A stretch of DNA of 64,000 bases from assembly GCF_002836745.1 (NCBI RefSeq), contig NZ_PJAR01000024.1, positions 451,174-515,173 of the forward strand, in the 5' to 3' direction. This document shows positions 8,709 through 20,093 of this stretch, one piece after another. The notes below the pieces were generated by a model. That model did no database searches and was not told where the DNA came from. It worked only from the letters and a program-made list of their open reading frames with translations. Within the stretch, counting starts at the first letter, position 1. The number at the start of each line of letters is the position of its first letter. The translations under genes and the position numbers were made by a program. Source of the stretch: Glaciecola sp. 33A. GTDB lineage: Bacteria; Pseudomonadota; Gammaproteobacteria; Enterobacterales; Alteromonadaceae.

Positions 8709-9695
8709 ATGTTCAAAGGTATATTAATAGATAAAATTGATGATAACTACACGGTTGTATTACAAGATATTGATGAATCAGTACTGCCTGAAGGCGACGT
8801 AGATATTGACGTGATGTACAGCACCTTAAATTACAAAGACGGTCTTGCTATTACCGGTAAAAGTCCTGTTGTGCGTCGTTTTCCTATGGTGCCAGGCATC
8901 GACTTGGTAGGAACTGTAACTAGATCCAGTAGCGAAAAATTTAGTACTGGCGATGAGGTTCTACTTAATGGCTTTGGCGTGGGTGAAGTGCATTGTGGTG
9001 GCTTAGCTCAAAAAGCCCGCTTGAAAAGTGATTGGCTGATTAATCTTCCGAGTGGTATCTCGCCAGAAAACGCAATGGCGATTGGGACCGCGGGTTACAC
9101 CGCTATGCTTTGCGTTATTGCGCTAGAAAATAATGGTGTAACGCCTGAGTCTGGGGAAATATTAGTAACAGGTGCAAATGGCGGGGTAGGCAGTTTTGCC
9201 ATCACCATATTGTCAAAATTGGGTTACAAGGTTGTTGCGTCTACGGGCAGAATGAATGAAAGTGACTACTTGACCAAACTTGGGGCAAGTGACGTGATTG
9301 ATCGTAATACCTTGTCTGAACCAGGCAAACCAATGACCAGAGAACGCTGGGCTGGCGCTGTAGATTCAGTTGGTAGTCATACCCTTGCAAACATATGTGC
9401 AAGCACTAAATATGGCGGTACGGTCGCTGCTTGTGGTCTTGCTCAAGGAATGGACTTTCCCGCTAGTGTTGCTCCTTTCATATTGCGTGGCATTACCCTA
9501 AAGGGAATTGACAGCGTTATGCGCCCTATTGCTGATAGAGTTGAAGCTTGGGAGCGATTAGCGACTATTTTGACGCAGGACGACTTCACGGATATTTCTA
9601 CTGTAATAGGACTTGATCAGGTTATCCAAACAGCCGGTCAACTTCTTGAAGGAAAAGTAAGAGGGCGCGTCGTGGTTGATGTAGCAAAGGGCTAA
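8709..9695 (+). CDS. acuI: Acrylyl-CoA reductase / YhdH-type quinone oxidoreductase
   Basis: This is a zinc-free medium-chain reductase of the AcuI/YhdH subfamily. The ATG at 8709 gives MFKGILIDK and 328 residues, the normal length. The open frame extends 28 codons upstream but that part is unrelated to the family. Seen in the sequence are TLNYKDGLAITG, PMVPGIDLVGTV, and the NADPH-binding VTGANGGVGSFAITIL at about residues 152-167. Members reduce acryloyl-CoA to propionyl-CoA with NADPH. In marine bacteria this detoxifies acrylate formed from dimethylsulfoniopropionate, though no other such gene is nearby. The next gene follows 69 bases later on the same strand. Confidence 0.88.
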   Translation: MFKGILIDKIDDNYTVVLQDIDESVLPEGDVDIDVMYSTLNYKDGLAITGKSPVVRRFPMVPGIDLVGTVTRSSSEKFSTGDEVLLNGFGVGEVHCGGLAQKARLKSDWLINLPSGISPENAMAIGTAGYTAMLCVIALENNGVTPESGEILVTGANGGVGSFAITILSKLGYKVVASTGRMNESDYLTKLGASDVIDRNTLSEPGKPMTRERWAGAVDSVGSHTLANICASTKYGGTVAACGLAQGMDFPASVAPFILRGITLKGIDSVMRPIADRVEAWERLATILTQDDFTDISTVIGLDQVIQTAGQLLEGKVRGRVVVDVAKG

Positions 9696-9764
9696 TAAGG
9701 TGAGAATACCGGTATTGCTGAACTTGAATAATCTGAATAATGACATTGGTCATTAGAGTAAACA

Positions 9765-10391
9765 ATGCCTGATAAACATGATGAACTGCAGTTTCTATTG
9801 CAAGAAATTTTGAACGCATTTCAATCGCAATTTACTGCGGGTATTAGTGAGTTTGAGTTAATTACCGCGTTAAAACAGCCACCGTATTCGCTATTTGATG
9901 AGGATGCTTTGCGCGATCCGCTGACCTTGTTTCAAACCCACTTTGTGCTATTTCACTCACTCTATCATTTGCGAAATGAGTGGAGAGAGCAAAAAGTGGG
10001 TGAGTTAGATATTCGGGCAACGCAAATAAAGCTAGATTCTATTTTGTCATTCGATGCGGATTTGCAAGTTGCAGATCCGCTGGCTGATTATTACCTCGAT
10101 TGGACAAACTTAAGTGCCACCGATCCGGCTGAGGTTAATGATTTACTCAATAGTTTTTGGCAGAAAATAGCAGGTGTTGATGTTAATCACTATTTTTCAC
10201 AAGAAGCTTTAAACGAAGCAATGCTAATCCTGCAAATCACGTCGATTGAAGGTCTGTCGCTAGTGCAACTCAAACAGCAATACCGCAAGTTACAGCATGC
10301 AAATCATCCTGACAAAGGGGGCAGCGTAGAAGGCTCGCAGCAAGTGTTACAAGCCTACACTACCCTGTATAAATATGTGTCGAATAAGTAA
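9765..10391 (+). CDS. DnaJ-related protein with C-terminal J domain
   Basis: This 208-residue cytoplasmic protein has an N-terminal helical domain (1-135) matching the DNAJ_related family (LFQTHFVLFHSLYHLRNEW, then DPLADYYLDW). The C-terminal short J domain (about 150-208) has the diagnostic HPD at 181-183 in ANHPDKGG. The J domain should stimulate an Hsp70 partner, but clients are unknown. This inverted order, J domain at the C-terminus, is usual for the family. It lies 69 bases after the AcuI-like gene and may share its transcript. Confidence 0.88.
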   Translation: MPDKHDELQFLLQEILNAFQSQFTAGISEFELITALKQPPYSLFDEDALRDPLTLFQTHFVLFHSLYHLRNEWREQKVGELDIRATQIKLDSILSFDADLQVADPLADYYLDWTNLSATDPAEVNDLLNSFWQKIAGVDVNHYFSQEALNEAMLILQITSIEGLSLVQLKQQYRKLQHANHPDKGGSVEGSQQVLQAYTTLYKYVSNK

Positions 10392-10445
10392 CTAGGATTA
10401 ATTTATAAGTTGCAGTTAAAAAGTCCTGCGTCATTCTCTTATTCC

Positions 10446-10594
10446 GGTGCTTTTGTAGCTGCGGCATCACTATCATCAGGCTTCGCGGTTAATTTTGCCG
10501 CTCGGATTTTAGGTGCTCCTGTTAAAGTTGATGCTTCTGGCGTACCTTTTCCCGATACCCAGTTGGATAACGTTGAGGTACAGATTAACGTCTA
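10446..10594 (-). pseudogene. Coding-like remnant just behind the RIO kinase stop
   Basis: Downstream of the RIO kinase stop, in the same frame and after a second stop (TGA TAG), the minus strand stays open for about 47 codons with strongly protein-like codon use (many G-initial codons). It includes SNWVSGKGTPEASTLTGAP and a disordered, Ala/Lys/Asp-rich tail ending in KAPE. There is no start codon in the frame after the double stop. It looks like the C-terminal end of a lost or truncated gene. I do not recognise its family. An overlapping plus-strand frame exists but has no credible start. Confidence 0.35.
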
Positions 10595-11455
10595 TCACTC
10601 ATCATCTGAATTAGCATCGCTCATGCGTTCAACCCTAGCTTGTTCCTCTTCAAATGCGGCTTTGATTTCCTCAAGCACGGTATCGACATCAGCTTCGCTT
10701 TCGTCAAATTCAAAGTAACCGGTTAATTCAGTCTCAGGGGTCAATTTACCTACTTGAAACAATGCCCACATTTCTTCGGCATAATGGGTTTCTTTCAACT
10801 CTGGGGCAAATTCAGCATAATAATCAGTCATATTACGAACATCTCGTTGCAACATACTAAATGCGTTATTATTTGCAGCAGCATTGACCGCTTGCGGGAG
10901 GTCGATTATAACAGGACCGTAGCTGTCAACAAGCACGTTGAATTCAGATAAATCGCCATGCACAATACCTGCGCACAACATCAACAAAACGTAATGCATA
11001 ACTTGTGCGTGGTCTTCTAAGGCTTGTTCAGCCGACATCGACACATCATTAAGCCGCGGGGCAACATTTCCTTCATCGTCAGTCACTAATTCCATTAACA
11101 ATACCCCGTCATAACAGCCAAAAGGCTGGGGTACCCGAACACCTGCTTTTGATAAAGTGAACAGAGCATCTACCTCTGCATTCTGCCAAGCATCTTCTTG
11201 TTGTTTGCGCCCGAAACTTGAACCTTTCTCCATTGCTCTTGCACGGCGGCTATTCTTAACTTTTCGACCTTCTTGATACTGCGCCGCTTTTTTAAAGCTG
11301 CGTTTCATGGCTTCTTTATATACTTTGGCGCAACGAACTTCGCCCTGACTGGTAACAGCGAACACAGTGGCTTCCTTGCCACTCATAAGCTGATAAAGTA
11401 CATCATCAATAAGGCCATCTTCAACGAGAGGCTGTAAACGTTTTGGTATTTTCAT
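10595..11455 (-). CDS. RIO1-family serine protein kinase (PA4780-like)
   Basis: This 286-residue cytoplasmic kinase has its start at the ATG at 11455 (MKIPKRLQPLVEDGLID), which matches the family N-terminus better than a GTG 18 bases upstream. RIO features include the flexible P-loop region MSGKEATVFAV, the ATP-contacting lysine in CAKVYKEA, the catalytic loop IVHGDLSEFNVLV and the metal-binding PVIIDLPQAV. The C-terminus is acidic (ESEADVDTVLEE and onward). Archaeal and eukaryotic RIO kinases act in ribosome maturation. The substrate of the bacterial branch is not established. It is transcribed alone, facing the DnaJ-related gene. Confidence 0.9.
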   Translation of the reverse strand: MKIPKRLQPLVEDGLIDDVLYQLMSGKEATVFAVTSQGEVRCAKVYKEAMKRSFKKAAQYQEGRKVKNSRRARAMEKGSSFGRKQQEDAWQNAEVDALFTLSKAGVRVPQPFGCYDGVLLMELVTDDEGNVAPRLNDVSMSAEQALEDHAQVMHYVLLMLCAGIVHGDLSEFNVLVDSYGPVIIDLPQAVNAAANNNAFSMLQRDVRNMTDYYAEFAPELKETHYAEEMWALFQVGKLTPETELTGYFEFDESEADVDTVLEEIKAAFEEEQARVERMSDANSDDE

Positions 11456-11549
11456 CACGCGTTTATACAGCACTCTTGAGCATTTTTAAATGTATTCTCA
11501 AAATATTCTTTTGAGAATTTTTTCAAAGTACTCATCCGACTGTTATCGA

Positions 11550-13781
<2,232 letters not shown>

Positions 13782-13976
13782 TCAGTCTTGAGTTTGTATT
13801 CAGTAACGATAAAGCAAAGCACTGTTGTTCGATAATGAATTTTTCCGTTCTATGCAATCGATTATATTAAATTAATCAATTAACTTGATTGTGTGTTGTT
13901 TGAAATTGAATCTATTCTTAGTGCGTGGCAAACTGTTTCATCGATATAATATCATCGCGAAAGTTAGCCATAAATT

Positions 13977-15041
13977 ATGCCAAGAGCACCCGATAACACA
14001 GCATCTGATAGCATAGCACCTGATGATCATGACAAGGTATGTGATGACGATGCATTAAAATTTGTGCAAGCAAGTTTTGACGATCACTTTGTTGTTAAAT
14101 TGGCCAGTATTCAAACCCTTTGGAGCGGTTACGGTGAAATAGCGCGTTACCTCGTGCCAAGTATAGATAACTCAGTTATCGTTAAAATAGTAAGGCCACA
14201 AATCCAAAGTAATCACCCAAAAGGGTGGGATGGACAACGTTCTCATCAGCGAAAACTTGATTCTTATGTTAACGAATGTATTTTTTACCACCATTACAGC
14301 CAGCAGATAGACTACTTTTGCCGCACTCCTGTCTGTTATTTTTCAGTCACAGATACACTTTCTAAGCTTACTGAGAATCAAGTAAATAGGGCAACTAGTG
14401 TATTAATAATGGAAGATTTAGACCAAGCTGGGTTTGTTGATCGATGTGACCACGCATCATTAAAGACAGTTAAGCTAGGGGTAAGATGGTTGGCCTATTT
14501 TCATGCCAAATTCTTAAATCAACCGGTGCATAATGTTTGGCCGATTGGCACTTATTGGCATCTAGCAACACGCCCTGATGAATTTGCGAAAATGCCTGAA
14601 AGTGAGCTGAAGAGTAAAGCTCACGCAATTAATAATGAGCTCAATAATGCAGTTTTTCAAACTCTTTTACATGGCGATGCTAAGCTTGCAAACTTTTGCT
14701 TTTGTGCAAATGGTAATAACTTGGCAGCGGTTGATTTTCAATATGTTGGGCGCGGAGCCGGTATCAAAGAGCTGATGTATTTTTTAGGCAGCTGCTTGAA
14801 TGAATCCGAGTTGGCGCTATATACTGATATGCTGTTCGATGAATATTTTACAACATTGAAGGTGGCCATTGAACATTACCATGTAGAGGTCAACTTTGCT
14901 GCGCTTGAAACCGAATGGCGTGGTTTACTTCCTTTCGCGTGGGCCGACTTCGAGCGTTTTTTAATTGGCTGGACAACAGCGCATTATAAATTAAATGCGT
15001 TTATGAAAAAGCAGACTAACATCGCCTTGACCAATTGTTAG
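13977..15041 (+). CDS. CHK/ecdysteroid-kinase-like phosphotransferase
   Basis: This 354-residue cytoplasmic protein has the aminoglycoside phosphotransferase/choline-kinase fold. The Brenner-type catalytic motif is LLHGDAKLANFCF (around residues 224-236), followed by the metal-binding AAVDFQYVGRG. The sequence RGAGIKELMYFLGSCLNE fits the CHK-kinase-like branch (EcKinase, DUF1679) rather than antibiotic kinases. The substrate is unknown, possibly a small hydroxyl or amino compound. The ATG at 13977 has no strong ribosome-binding site. Its stop overlaps by 4 bases the stop of a convergent kynureninase-like gene. Confidence 0.78.
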   Translation: MPRAPDNTASDSIAPDDHDKVCDDDALKFVQASFDDHFVVKLASIQTLWSGYGEIARYLVPSIDNSVIVKIVRPQIQSNHPKGWDGQRSHQRKLDSYVNECIFYHHYSQQIDYFCRTPVCYFSVTDTLSKLTENQVNRATSVLIMEDLDQAGFVDRCDHASLKTVKLGVRWLAYFHAKFLNQPVHNVWPIGTYWHLATRPDEFAKMPESELKSKAHAINNELNNAVFQTLLHGDAKLANFCFCANGNNLAAVDFQYVGRGAGIKELMYFLGSCLNESELALYTDMLFDEYFTTLKVAIEHYHVEVNFAALETEWRGLLPFAWADFERFLIGWTTAHYKLNAFMKKQTNIALTNC

Positions 15042-16165
15042 TCAAAGCAATCTGCAATTTTTTCGGCATCATCTAGGCTATTCGAGATGTGCAGGGATAG
15101 CCGAAAGATATCACCGCGACGATCATACCTCACTCCAGCTTCATTCAATTTTATTGCGGCTGCGTTCATGTCATCGCAACCAATACACAAACTTCCACCT
15201 TGATGATAAAGCTCATCTTCGCTTGGTTTCATTGTTACGTTGCTGGGTAAGCATTGCAATAAGTAACGCTTCAACTCAACATTATGTCGAGCAACTTGGG
15301 CAACACCGATGTCCAGCATCATATTAATAGATGCACAGGCTGCAACATAAGATGCAACACTTGGTGTTCCACCCCAAAAACGTCTAGCGTTGGTAGCTGC
15401 AACATAGTGAGTAATATCAAATTCGAAGGGATTCTGGTGCGAAAACCAACCGACAGGATCCGGATTCAACTTAACAATTTGAGCGGCCTCAATAAACATA
15501 AAACCAGCGCCAGGTCCGCCACATAGCCATTTTACACAAGACCCAAATATGGCATCTGCACCCCATTCTCTGGCATCAACAGGAACAATTCCTACTGACT
15601 GTGCTATATCGACCAAGGCATAAGTATCATGTTCCTTTGCCAGTTTAACTAAACGCACAATATTAGATTTTATAGAGGTGTTTGAATGTACATGCGTAAA
15701 TAAACAGGCCAACACATGTCCTTTGGCAAGCTCAGTTGTCCATGCATAAAGATTATTTGGATTTCCTTGAACTAATATCAATTCTAGTCCATACGATTTA
15801 GCTAAGCCGGTCACTACAAAACCCATAGAAGCAAAGGCATCTTGGTGCATTAAAATACGGCACTTACCTTGGTTTTCCGGCAGCTTAGCAATAGCAGTTA
15901 AATACGCTGAAAAACCCGAGGCTAAATTAGGTTGCGGACAAATTTCATTAGCTGTTGCATTGATCAGACGAGCAATTGCAGTACAAAAAGCGTCAATACT
16001 TTGAAGCCAATTAGGCCATGCATCTCCCCCTAAATGCTCCCAAGGTGCAAGGTAATGTTCCTCCAACGCGAGTTTCGATACTTTAGGCAACGGTCCTACG
16101 GAATGAGCAAGCGCATAAATACCTGCAGGCAGATGAAATTGTGATTTGTACTGCTGAGTTTGCAA
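15038..16165 (-). CDS. Class-V aminotransferase-fold PLP enzyme, kynureninase-like
   Basis: This PLP-dependent enzyme of fold type I has the pyridoxal lysine in GSCVKWLCGGPGAGF, the cofactor aspartate in ALVDIAQSVGIVP, and FWGGTPSVASY. The order LPAGIYALAHSVGP, then EHLGGDAWPNWL at the N-terminus resembles kynureninase and its uncharacterised relatives. The frame is open to 16246, but only from a TTG without a ribosome site. A TTG at 16165 has AAGGGA six bases upstream and gives 375 residues, so I prefer it with limited confidence. No other tryptophan-degradation gene is near, so true kynureninase activity is uncertain. Confidence 0.75.
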   Translation of the reverse strand: MQTQQYKSQFHLPAGIYALAHSVGPLPKVSKLALEEHYLAPWEHLGGDAWPNWLQSIDAFCTAIARLINATANEICPQPNLASGFSAYLTAIAKLPENQGKCRILMHQDAFASMGFVVTGLAKSYGLELILVQGNPNNLYAWTTELAKGHVLACLFTHVHSNTSIKSNIVRLVKLAKEHDTYALVDIAQSVGIVPVDAREWGADAIFGSCVKWLCGGPGAGFMFIEAAQIVKLNPDPVGWFSHQNPFEFDITHYVAATNARRFWGGTPSVASYVAACASINMMLDIGVAQVARHNVELKRYLLQCLPSNVTMKPSEDELYHQGGSLCIGCDDMNAAAIKLNEAGVRYDRRGDIFRLSLHISNSLDDAEKIADCFD

Positions 16166-16263
16166 AACATGTCCCTTTTTGTATTCTTTACTAGATTTGA
16201 ATTTTGCTGCCTTTGCTATCACCAAATTATGTTTTTTGTGTGACAACTGGCTATCGATAAAGC

Positions 16264-17094
16264 TTAGTTCGCAAGAAAAGTTTTCACGACCTCTTTGTAG
16301 TTTCTGCTGACCTTTATCTTGTCATGTTGCCCTATCATTAAGAAAAACTCTCCTTTTGTATGCGGAATGACTTTGTCTATGAAATCTAAATTAACGATAG
16401 TTGAACGATGAACTCGTTTAAATAGGGTCTCATCTAGCTCTATTAACATTTCTTTTAAGGTGCAACGTTTTACGTGAGTTTCGCCCAGCGCATGCACACA
16501 CACATAGTCACCAGCAGCATCAATCCATTGAATATCTTTTTGTTTTAATAAATGTATTTCGTCACGGTCTTTAATCACAATCTTACGATTTTTAATGTCG
16601 GTATGGTGTGTATCTTGATGACTTGAATCATTTGCCATCCAAGTAATGGTTTTTTCTTGTTTTTGCTCTATTTGAGCAATGGCACCAATAACTTCAGTTT
16701 TATTTTCAATTCTGTCGTATGGCTTTATTGAAAGACGCTCTTGTGCTCTCGCGACGGATCGCTGAATACGTTCATCGTCAATCGGTTTAAGCACGTAATC
16801 AACCGCATAAGCGTCAAAGGCTTCCAGTGCATATTGTTCGTAGGCGGTTGCGAAAATGACCAGCGGCATCGTATCGTTTTGCAGTTGTTTAACGACATCT
16901 AAGCCGGATAGGCCAGGCATTTGAATATCCAAGAATAATAAATCGGGCGTAAGTTCTATGACAGCAGCGATAGCTTCTCTGCCGTTAGAACATTGCGCAA
17001 CGACCTCTATATTCGGCAATTTATTCAATTTTGCAGCCAATAGTTTTAACGCAAGCGGTTCGTCGTCAACAATAATTGTTTTTAATATCGTCAT
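16264..17094 (-). CDS. LytTR-family response regulator
   Basis: This 276-residue regulator has a receiver domain (1-120) with DD at 10-11, the phospho-acceptor Asp56 in LLFLDIQMPGLSG and the lysine in YVLKPIDDERI. A linker follows, then a LytTR DNA-binding domain (about 170-276) with KDRDEIHLLKQKDIQWIDAAG and the RVHRSTIVNLDFID signature. It follows the sensor kinase gene by 2 bases, so the two form one operon. LytTR regulators bind paired direct or inverted sites. The divergent glycosidase gene at 18457 is a natural candidate target. Confidence 0.93.
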   Translation of the reverse strand: MTILKTIIVDDEPLALKLLAAKLNKLPNIEVVAQCSNGREAIAAVIELTPDLLFLDIQMPGLSGLDVVKQLQNDTMPLVIFATAYEQYALEAFDAYAVDYVLKPIDDERIQRSVARAQERLSIKPYDRIENKTEVIGAIAQIEQKQEKTITWMANDSSHQDTHHTDIKNRKIVIKDRDEIHLLKQKDIQWIDAAGDYVCVHALGETHVKRCTLKEMLIELDETLFKRVHRSTIVNLDFIDKVIPHTKGEFFLMIGQHDKIKVSRNYKEVVKTFLAN

Positions 17095-17096
17095 TT

Positions 17097-18227
17097 TTAA
17101 TCCGATAATTCGAAAGGCATATTAATGCAAGTAGAGCGTCCACCCTCTGCACGGCGCATGGTATTTATTTGATAGTCGTTATCGTAGAGTACCGATAAAC
17201 GTTGTTCGGTATTTGCTAAACCGACCCCTGTCTCTTTTTTTAAGTCTAGCGGTTTGCCTTGCACATTACTCGCACCGGTATCGCTAATTTCAATGATAAG
17301 TCTACCTTGATTAATGCCCGCTCGCAGTTCAATTGTTCCACCTTTTTCGTTTTTCGAGATTGCGTGCTTCATCGAGTTCTCGATAATGGGTTGCAATAGC
17401 AAACTTGGAACCAGTGCTTTTTGAGCGTGCTCATCGACATAAAAATCAAGTTGTAAGCGATCTGCAAATCGCGTTTTTTCAATTTCCAAATAAAGATTGA
17501 GCGCCGCAATTTCATCTTTTAAGGTGATTTTAGTGTCGGGGTCATTATCTAAGGAATGACGTAAAAATTGACTCAGTTGGACCGTCATAGCCTGTGCTTT
17601 TGTAGATTCTTCAATTTCAATCAGCGAATTAATGGCGTTTAAGGTGTTACACAAAAAATGCGGGTTAAGCTGATAGCGCAACATTTTTAACTTTGCATCA
17701 CGCGCAACGCTTTGGGCTTCAATACGTTTAATATGTTCTTTTCGAGTAGCGGCTTCAGCACCGAGCATAATTTCATGTTCTGACTGCAACAACTCATAGT
17801 AGCGAATACCATGAAATAATCCGGTCCAACATAAAAAAATAAATATGCTAGCGAAAAACCACCCCCCAAACTCTCCCCATACTTGATCTGCAGGGGTTAA
17901 CCAAGCGAGAGCTTGCATTCTGAAGATAGTCCAAATAAACGCGAAGATAAATACCATAAACATACCAACACTGAGCCTGTATATGACGGACTTGTCCCAT
18001 ATTTGATCGAAAATTCTGTAGAGTATTACGGAGAAGAATAAACCAAGGATTGCTTGCAAGATGGTGTGCACAACGTTTGCTAATGTGACTTGGCTATACC
18101 ACAACGTTAAGGTAAGGAAACTTACCGTGCTGAGAAACAGCCAAAAGCTAGCTTGCCAGAACCAAAAACGGTGAGTAGCGTCTTGTTTTATTGCCAATTT
18201 TACAGATTGATTAATTGCATTGATCAT
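17097..18227 (-). CDS. LytS-type sensor histidine kinase
   Basis: This 376-residue inner-membrane sensor has four predicted helices (about residues 24-46, 52-72, 84-105, 121-139), then a short coiled coil, then the His_kinase domain with the phospho-acceptor His190 in LRYQLNPHFLCNTLNAINS. An HATPase domain follows (PIIENSMKHAI, GVGLANTEQRL). There is no separate extracellular sensor, so the signal is likely sensed in or near the membrane. It is the first gene of the operon with the LytTR regulator, and its promoter region is shared with the divergent glycosidase gene, where an inverted repeat lies at 18372-18394. Confidence 0.93.
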   Translation of the reverse strand: MINAINQSVKLAIKQDATHRFWFWQASFWLFLSTVSFLTLTLWYSQVTLANVVHTILQAILGLFFSVILYRIFDQIWDKSVIYRLSVGMFMVFIFAFIWTIFRMQALAWLTPADQVWGEFGGWFFASIFIFLCWTGLFHGIRYYELLQSEHEIMLGAEAATRKEHIKRIEAQSVARDAKLKMLRYQLNPHFLCNTLNAINSLIEIEESTKAQAMTVQLSQFLRHSLDNDPDTKITLKDEIAALNLYLEIEKTRFADRLQLDFYVDEHAQKALVPSLLLQPIIENSMKHAISKNEKGGTIELRAGINQGRLIIEISDTGASNVQGKPLDLKKETGVGLANTEQRLSVLYDNDYQINTMRRAEGGRSTCINMPFELSD

Positions 18228-18371
18228 CGAGCAGTTTGTTTACCTAATTTTAACATGCTCTGAGTTTACACATCCCTGTTGCTCATATCTATGGTATTCA
18301 TCCATTCTACCTGCCAAAAGACCCAGTTTGCCGCATTTTGTTTGAGACTGATGGGTATAACAACGCAAACT

Positions 18372-18394
18372 AGTGTTAACAAAATAATAACACT
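18372..18394. promoter_or_regulatory. Inverted repeat in divergent promoter (candidate operator)
   Basis: AGTGTTA (18372-18378) and TAACACT (18388-18394) form a perfect 7-base inverted repeat with a 9-base spacer. It lies between the LytS/LytR operon start (18227) and the glycosidase start (18457), 63 bases upstream of the latter. It may be a regulator site, for example for the adjacent LytTR protein. No ribosome or U-tract feature suggests a terminator. Confidence 0.45.
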
Positions 18395-18456
18395 TGTATT
18401 TGTAAGTGAATAGCAAAGCTACTACTTCAAGTAACAACATAATTAGGTGAGTAAAT

Positions 18457-19833
18457 ATGAAGCCTAGTAAGATTCTATCTTGCGCACTGGTGACCAGCAT
18501 ACTAAGCGCTGCAACTATTTATGGCGTAGCTTATGCTATAGAAACCCTGAACTCGGATTTTTCGTCAACTATTGAGACAGCAACAAGCACTAAAAAGGCA
18601 ATTCAGAAGCAAACGCCAATTAAAGTTGAGATTATTGAAGAAAATGGCAAATATCAGTTATTAAGAGGGGGGAAACCGTATCAAGTTAGAGGAGCCGGTA
18701 TTTCGTCAACTGATCTAGATAGTCTCGTGAAATTCGGTGGTAATTCAATGCGTAATTGGGCCGTTGATAATCATGCTGAACCTGCACAGCAATTGTTAGA
18801 CCGGGCTTACGCAATGGGAATTACCGTCTCATTGTGCCTAGAGTTCGCCAGAGAGCGCCATGGCTTTGACTACAATGATGAAGTGGCAGTAGCCAAACAA
18901 CTTGCTGAAAACAGAGTAAGAGTTGAAAAGTACAAAAACCACCCCGCGTTACTAACTTGGATTATTGGTAATGAAGTGAACTTTGATTTTACTAATCCAA
19001 AAGTATTTGATGCGGTGAATGACACCGCAAAAATGATCAAAGAACTCGATCCTAACCATCCAACAACAACGGCATTAGCAGGCTTTGATAAAAAAGCACT
19101 AGTGGCGATAGCTGAGCGAGCGCCGGACTTAGATTTTATTAGCTTTCAGATGTACGCTGATCTTCTCAATCTACCCCAATATATAAAAGAATTTGGTTTT
19201 GAGAAACCCTATTTTATAACGGAATGGGGATCGGTTGGACATTGGGAAGTGCATACCACTGAGTGGGGCGCGCCAGTAGAAAATACCAGTACGGAAAAAG
19301 CCAGTAATTATTCAAAAAGCTATTCGCAAGTGCTTGAACCATATGGCGACCAGGCGATAGGCAACTATGTGTTTCTATGGGGACAAAAACAGGAAAAAAC
19401 CTCTACTTGGTACGGTATGTTTTTAGACAGTGGCGAAAAAACAGAAGCGGTAGATGTCATGCATCACATATGGCGTGGCACTTGGCCTGAAAATCGAGCC
19501 CCTAGCATTAGTCCAATCATCTTGGATGAAAAAGGTGCGTTTGATGACGTCTTTTTATATTCAGGTCAAGAATATCAAGCAGCAGTAGAGGTGGTTGATG
19601 CAGAAGGTGATGATATACATTATGTTTGGAAAATCCGCGCAGAATCAAGCTCTGACAACGTCGGTGGAGACCCTGAGTATTTGCCGACAATAGTGGATGG
19701 TGTGATTAAAAATCAGGACGCAGTTATTCAACTAACAGCTCCTGAAAAGTCAGGTGCTTATCGTTTGTTTGTGTATGCGTTTGACGGTAATAACAATGCC
19801 GCGCATGCGAACATTCCGTTTTACGTGAAGTAG
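18457..19833 (+). CDS. Exported clan-A glycoside hydrolase (GH2-type TIM barrel)
   Basis: This 458-residue protein has an N-terminal signal peptide (about 1-27, ending in GVAYA). The TIM barrel (about 55-345) carries the two expected glutamates: acid/base Glu173 in LLTWIIGNEVNFDF and nucleophile Glu256 in PYFITEWGSVGHW. Their spacing fits clan GH-A, and the HPALLTWIIGNE segment is like the GH2 barrel. The last about 100 residues form a beta-sandwich of the cadherin/Ig type (VEVVDAEGDDIHYVWKI). It is first in the beta-1,3-glucan locus and is followed by a strong terminator, so transcribed alone. Predicted to work on glucan in the periplasm or outside; the exact specificity is inferred from context. 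Confidence 0.8.
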   Translation: MKPSKILSCALVTSILSAATIYGVAYAIETLNSDFSSTIETATSTKKAIQKQTPIKVEIIEENGKYQLLRGGKPYQVRGAGISSTDLDSLVKFGGNSMRNWAVDNHAEPAQQLLDRAYAMGITVSLCLEFARERHGFDYNDEVAVAKQLAENRVRVEKYKNHPALLTWIIGNEVNFDFTNPKVFDAVNDTAKMIKELDPNHPTTTALAGFDKKALVAIAERAPDLDFISFQMYADLLNLPQYIKEFGFEKPYFITEWGSVGHWEVHTTEWGAPVENTSTEKASNYSKSYSQVLEPYGDQAIGNYVFLWGQKQEKTSTWYGMFLDSGEKTEAVDVMHHIWRGTWPENRAPSISPIILDEKGAFDDVFLYSGQEYQAAVEVVDAEGDDIHYVWKIRAESSSDNVGGDPEYLPTIVDGVIKNQDAVIQLTAPEKSGAYRLFVYAFDGNNNAAHANIPFYVK

Positions 19834-19969
19834 TTCAATACGCGCTTAGATAGCTCCCAGCGAGGCCGTTTTGTTTTTCACTCATTGAGGTCGCAAAATA
19901 GGGTTGTTAACAAACAAAGGTTTTTTAGCAGTGTTTTGTCGTAATGAATTGATTAAATGAGTCTCGAGC

Positions 19970-20006
19970 AATCGCCTGCTTGTTATTAGTAGCAGGCGAT
20001 TTTTTA
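19970..20006 (+). terminator. Rho-independent terminator after the exported glycosidase
   Basis: A perfect 11-base stem (AATCGCCTGCT at 19970-19980, AGCAGGCGATT at 19991-20001) with a 10-base loop is followed by TTTT. It separates the exported glycosidase gene from the GH17 pair. Confidence 0.9.
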
Positions 20007-20093
20007 TTCTTTAAATTTGAAAATGAGTTGGTATCAAAATTAAACATAATTAAGGCACTAGAAGCGCCTTAGTTTCTAAACTTTTAAATAGAG

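Noticed and set aside
10410-10718. Plus-strand frame of about 100 residues overlapping the RIO kinase end
   Set aside because: It starts with TTG, overlaps the kinase gene antisense, and the minus strand has better coding character here.
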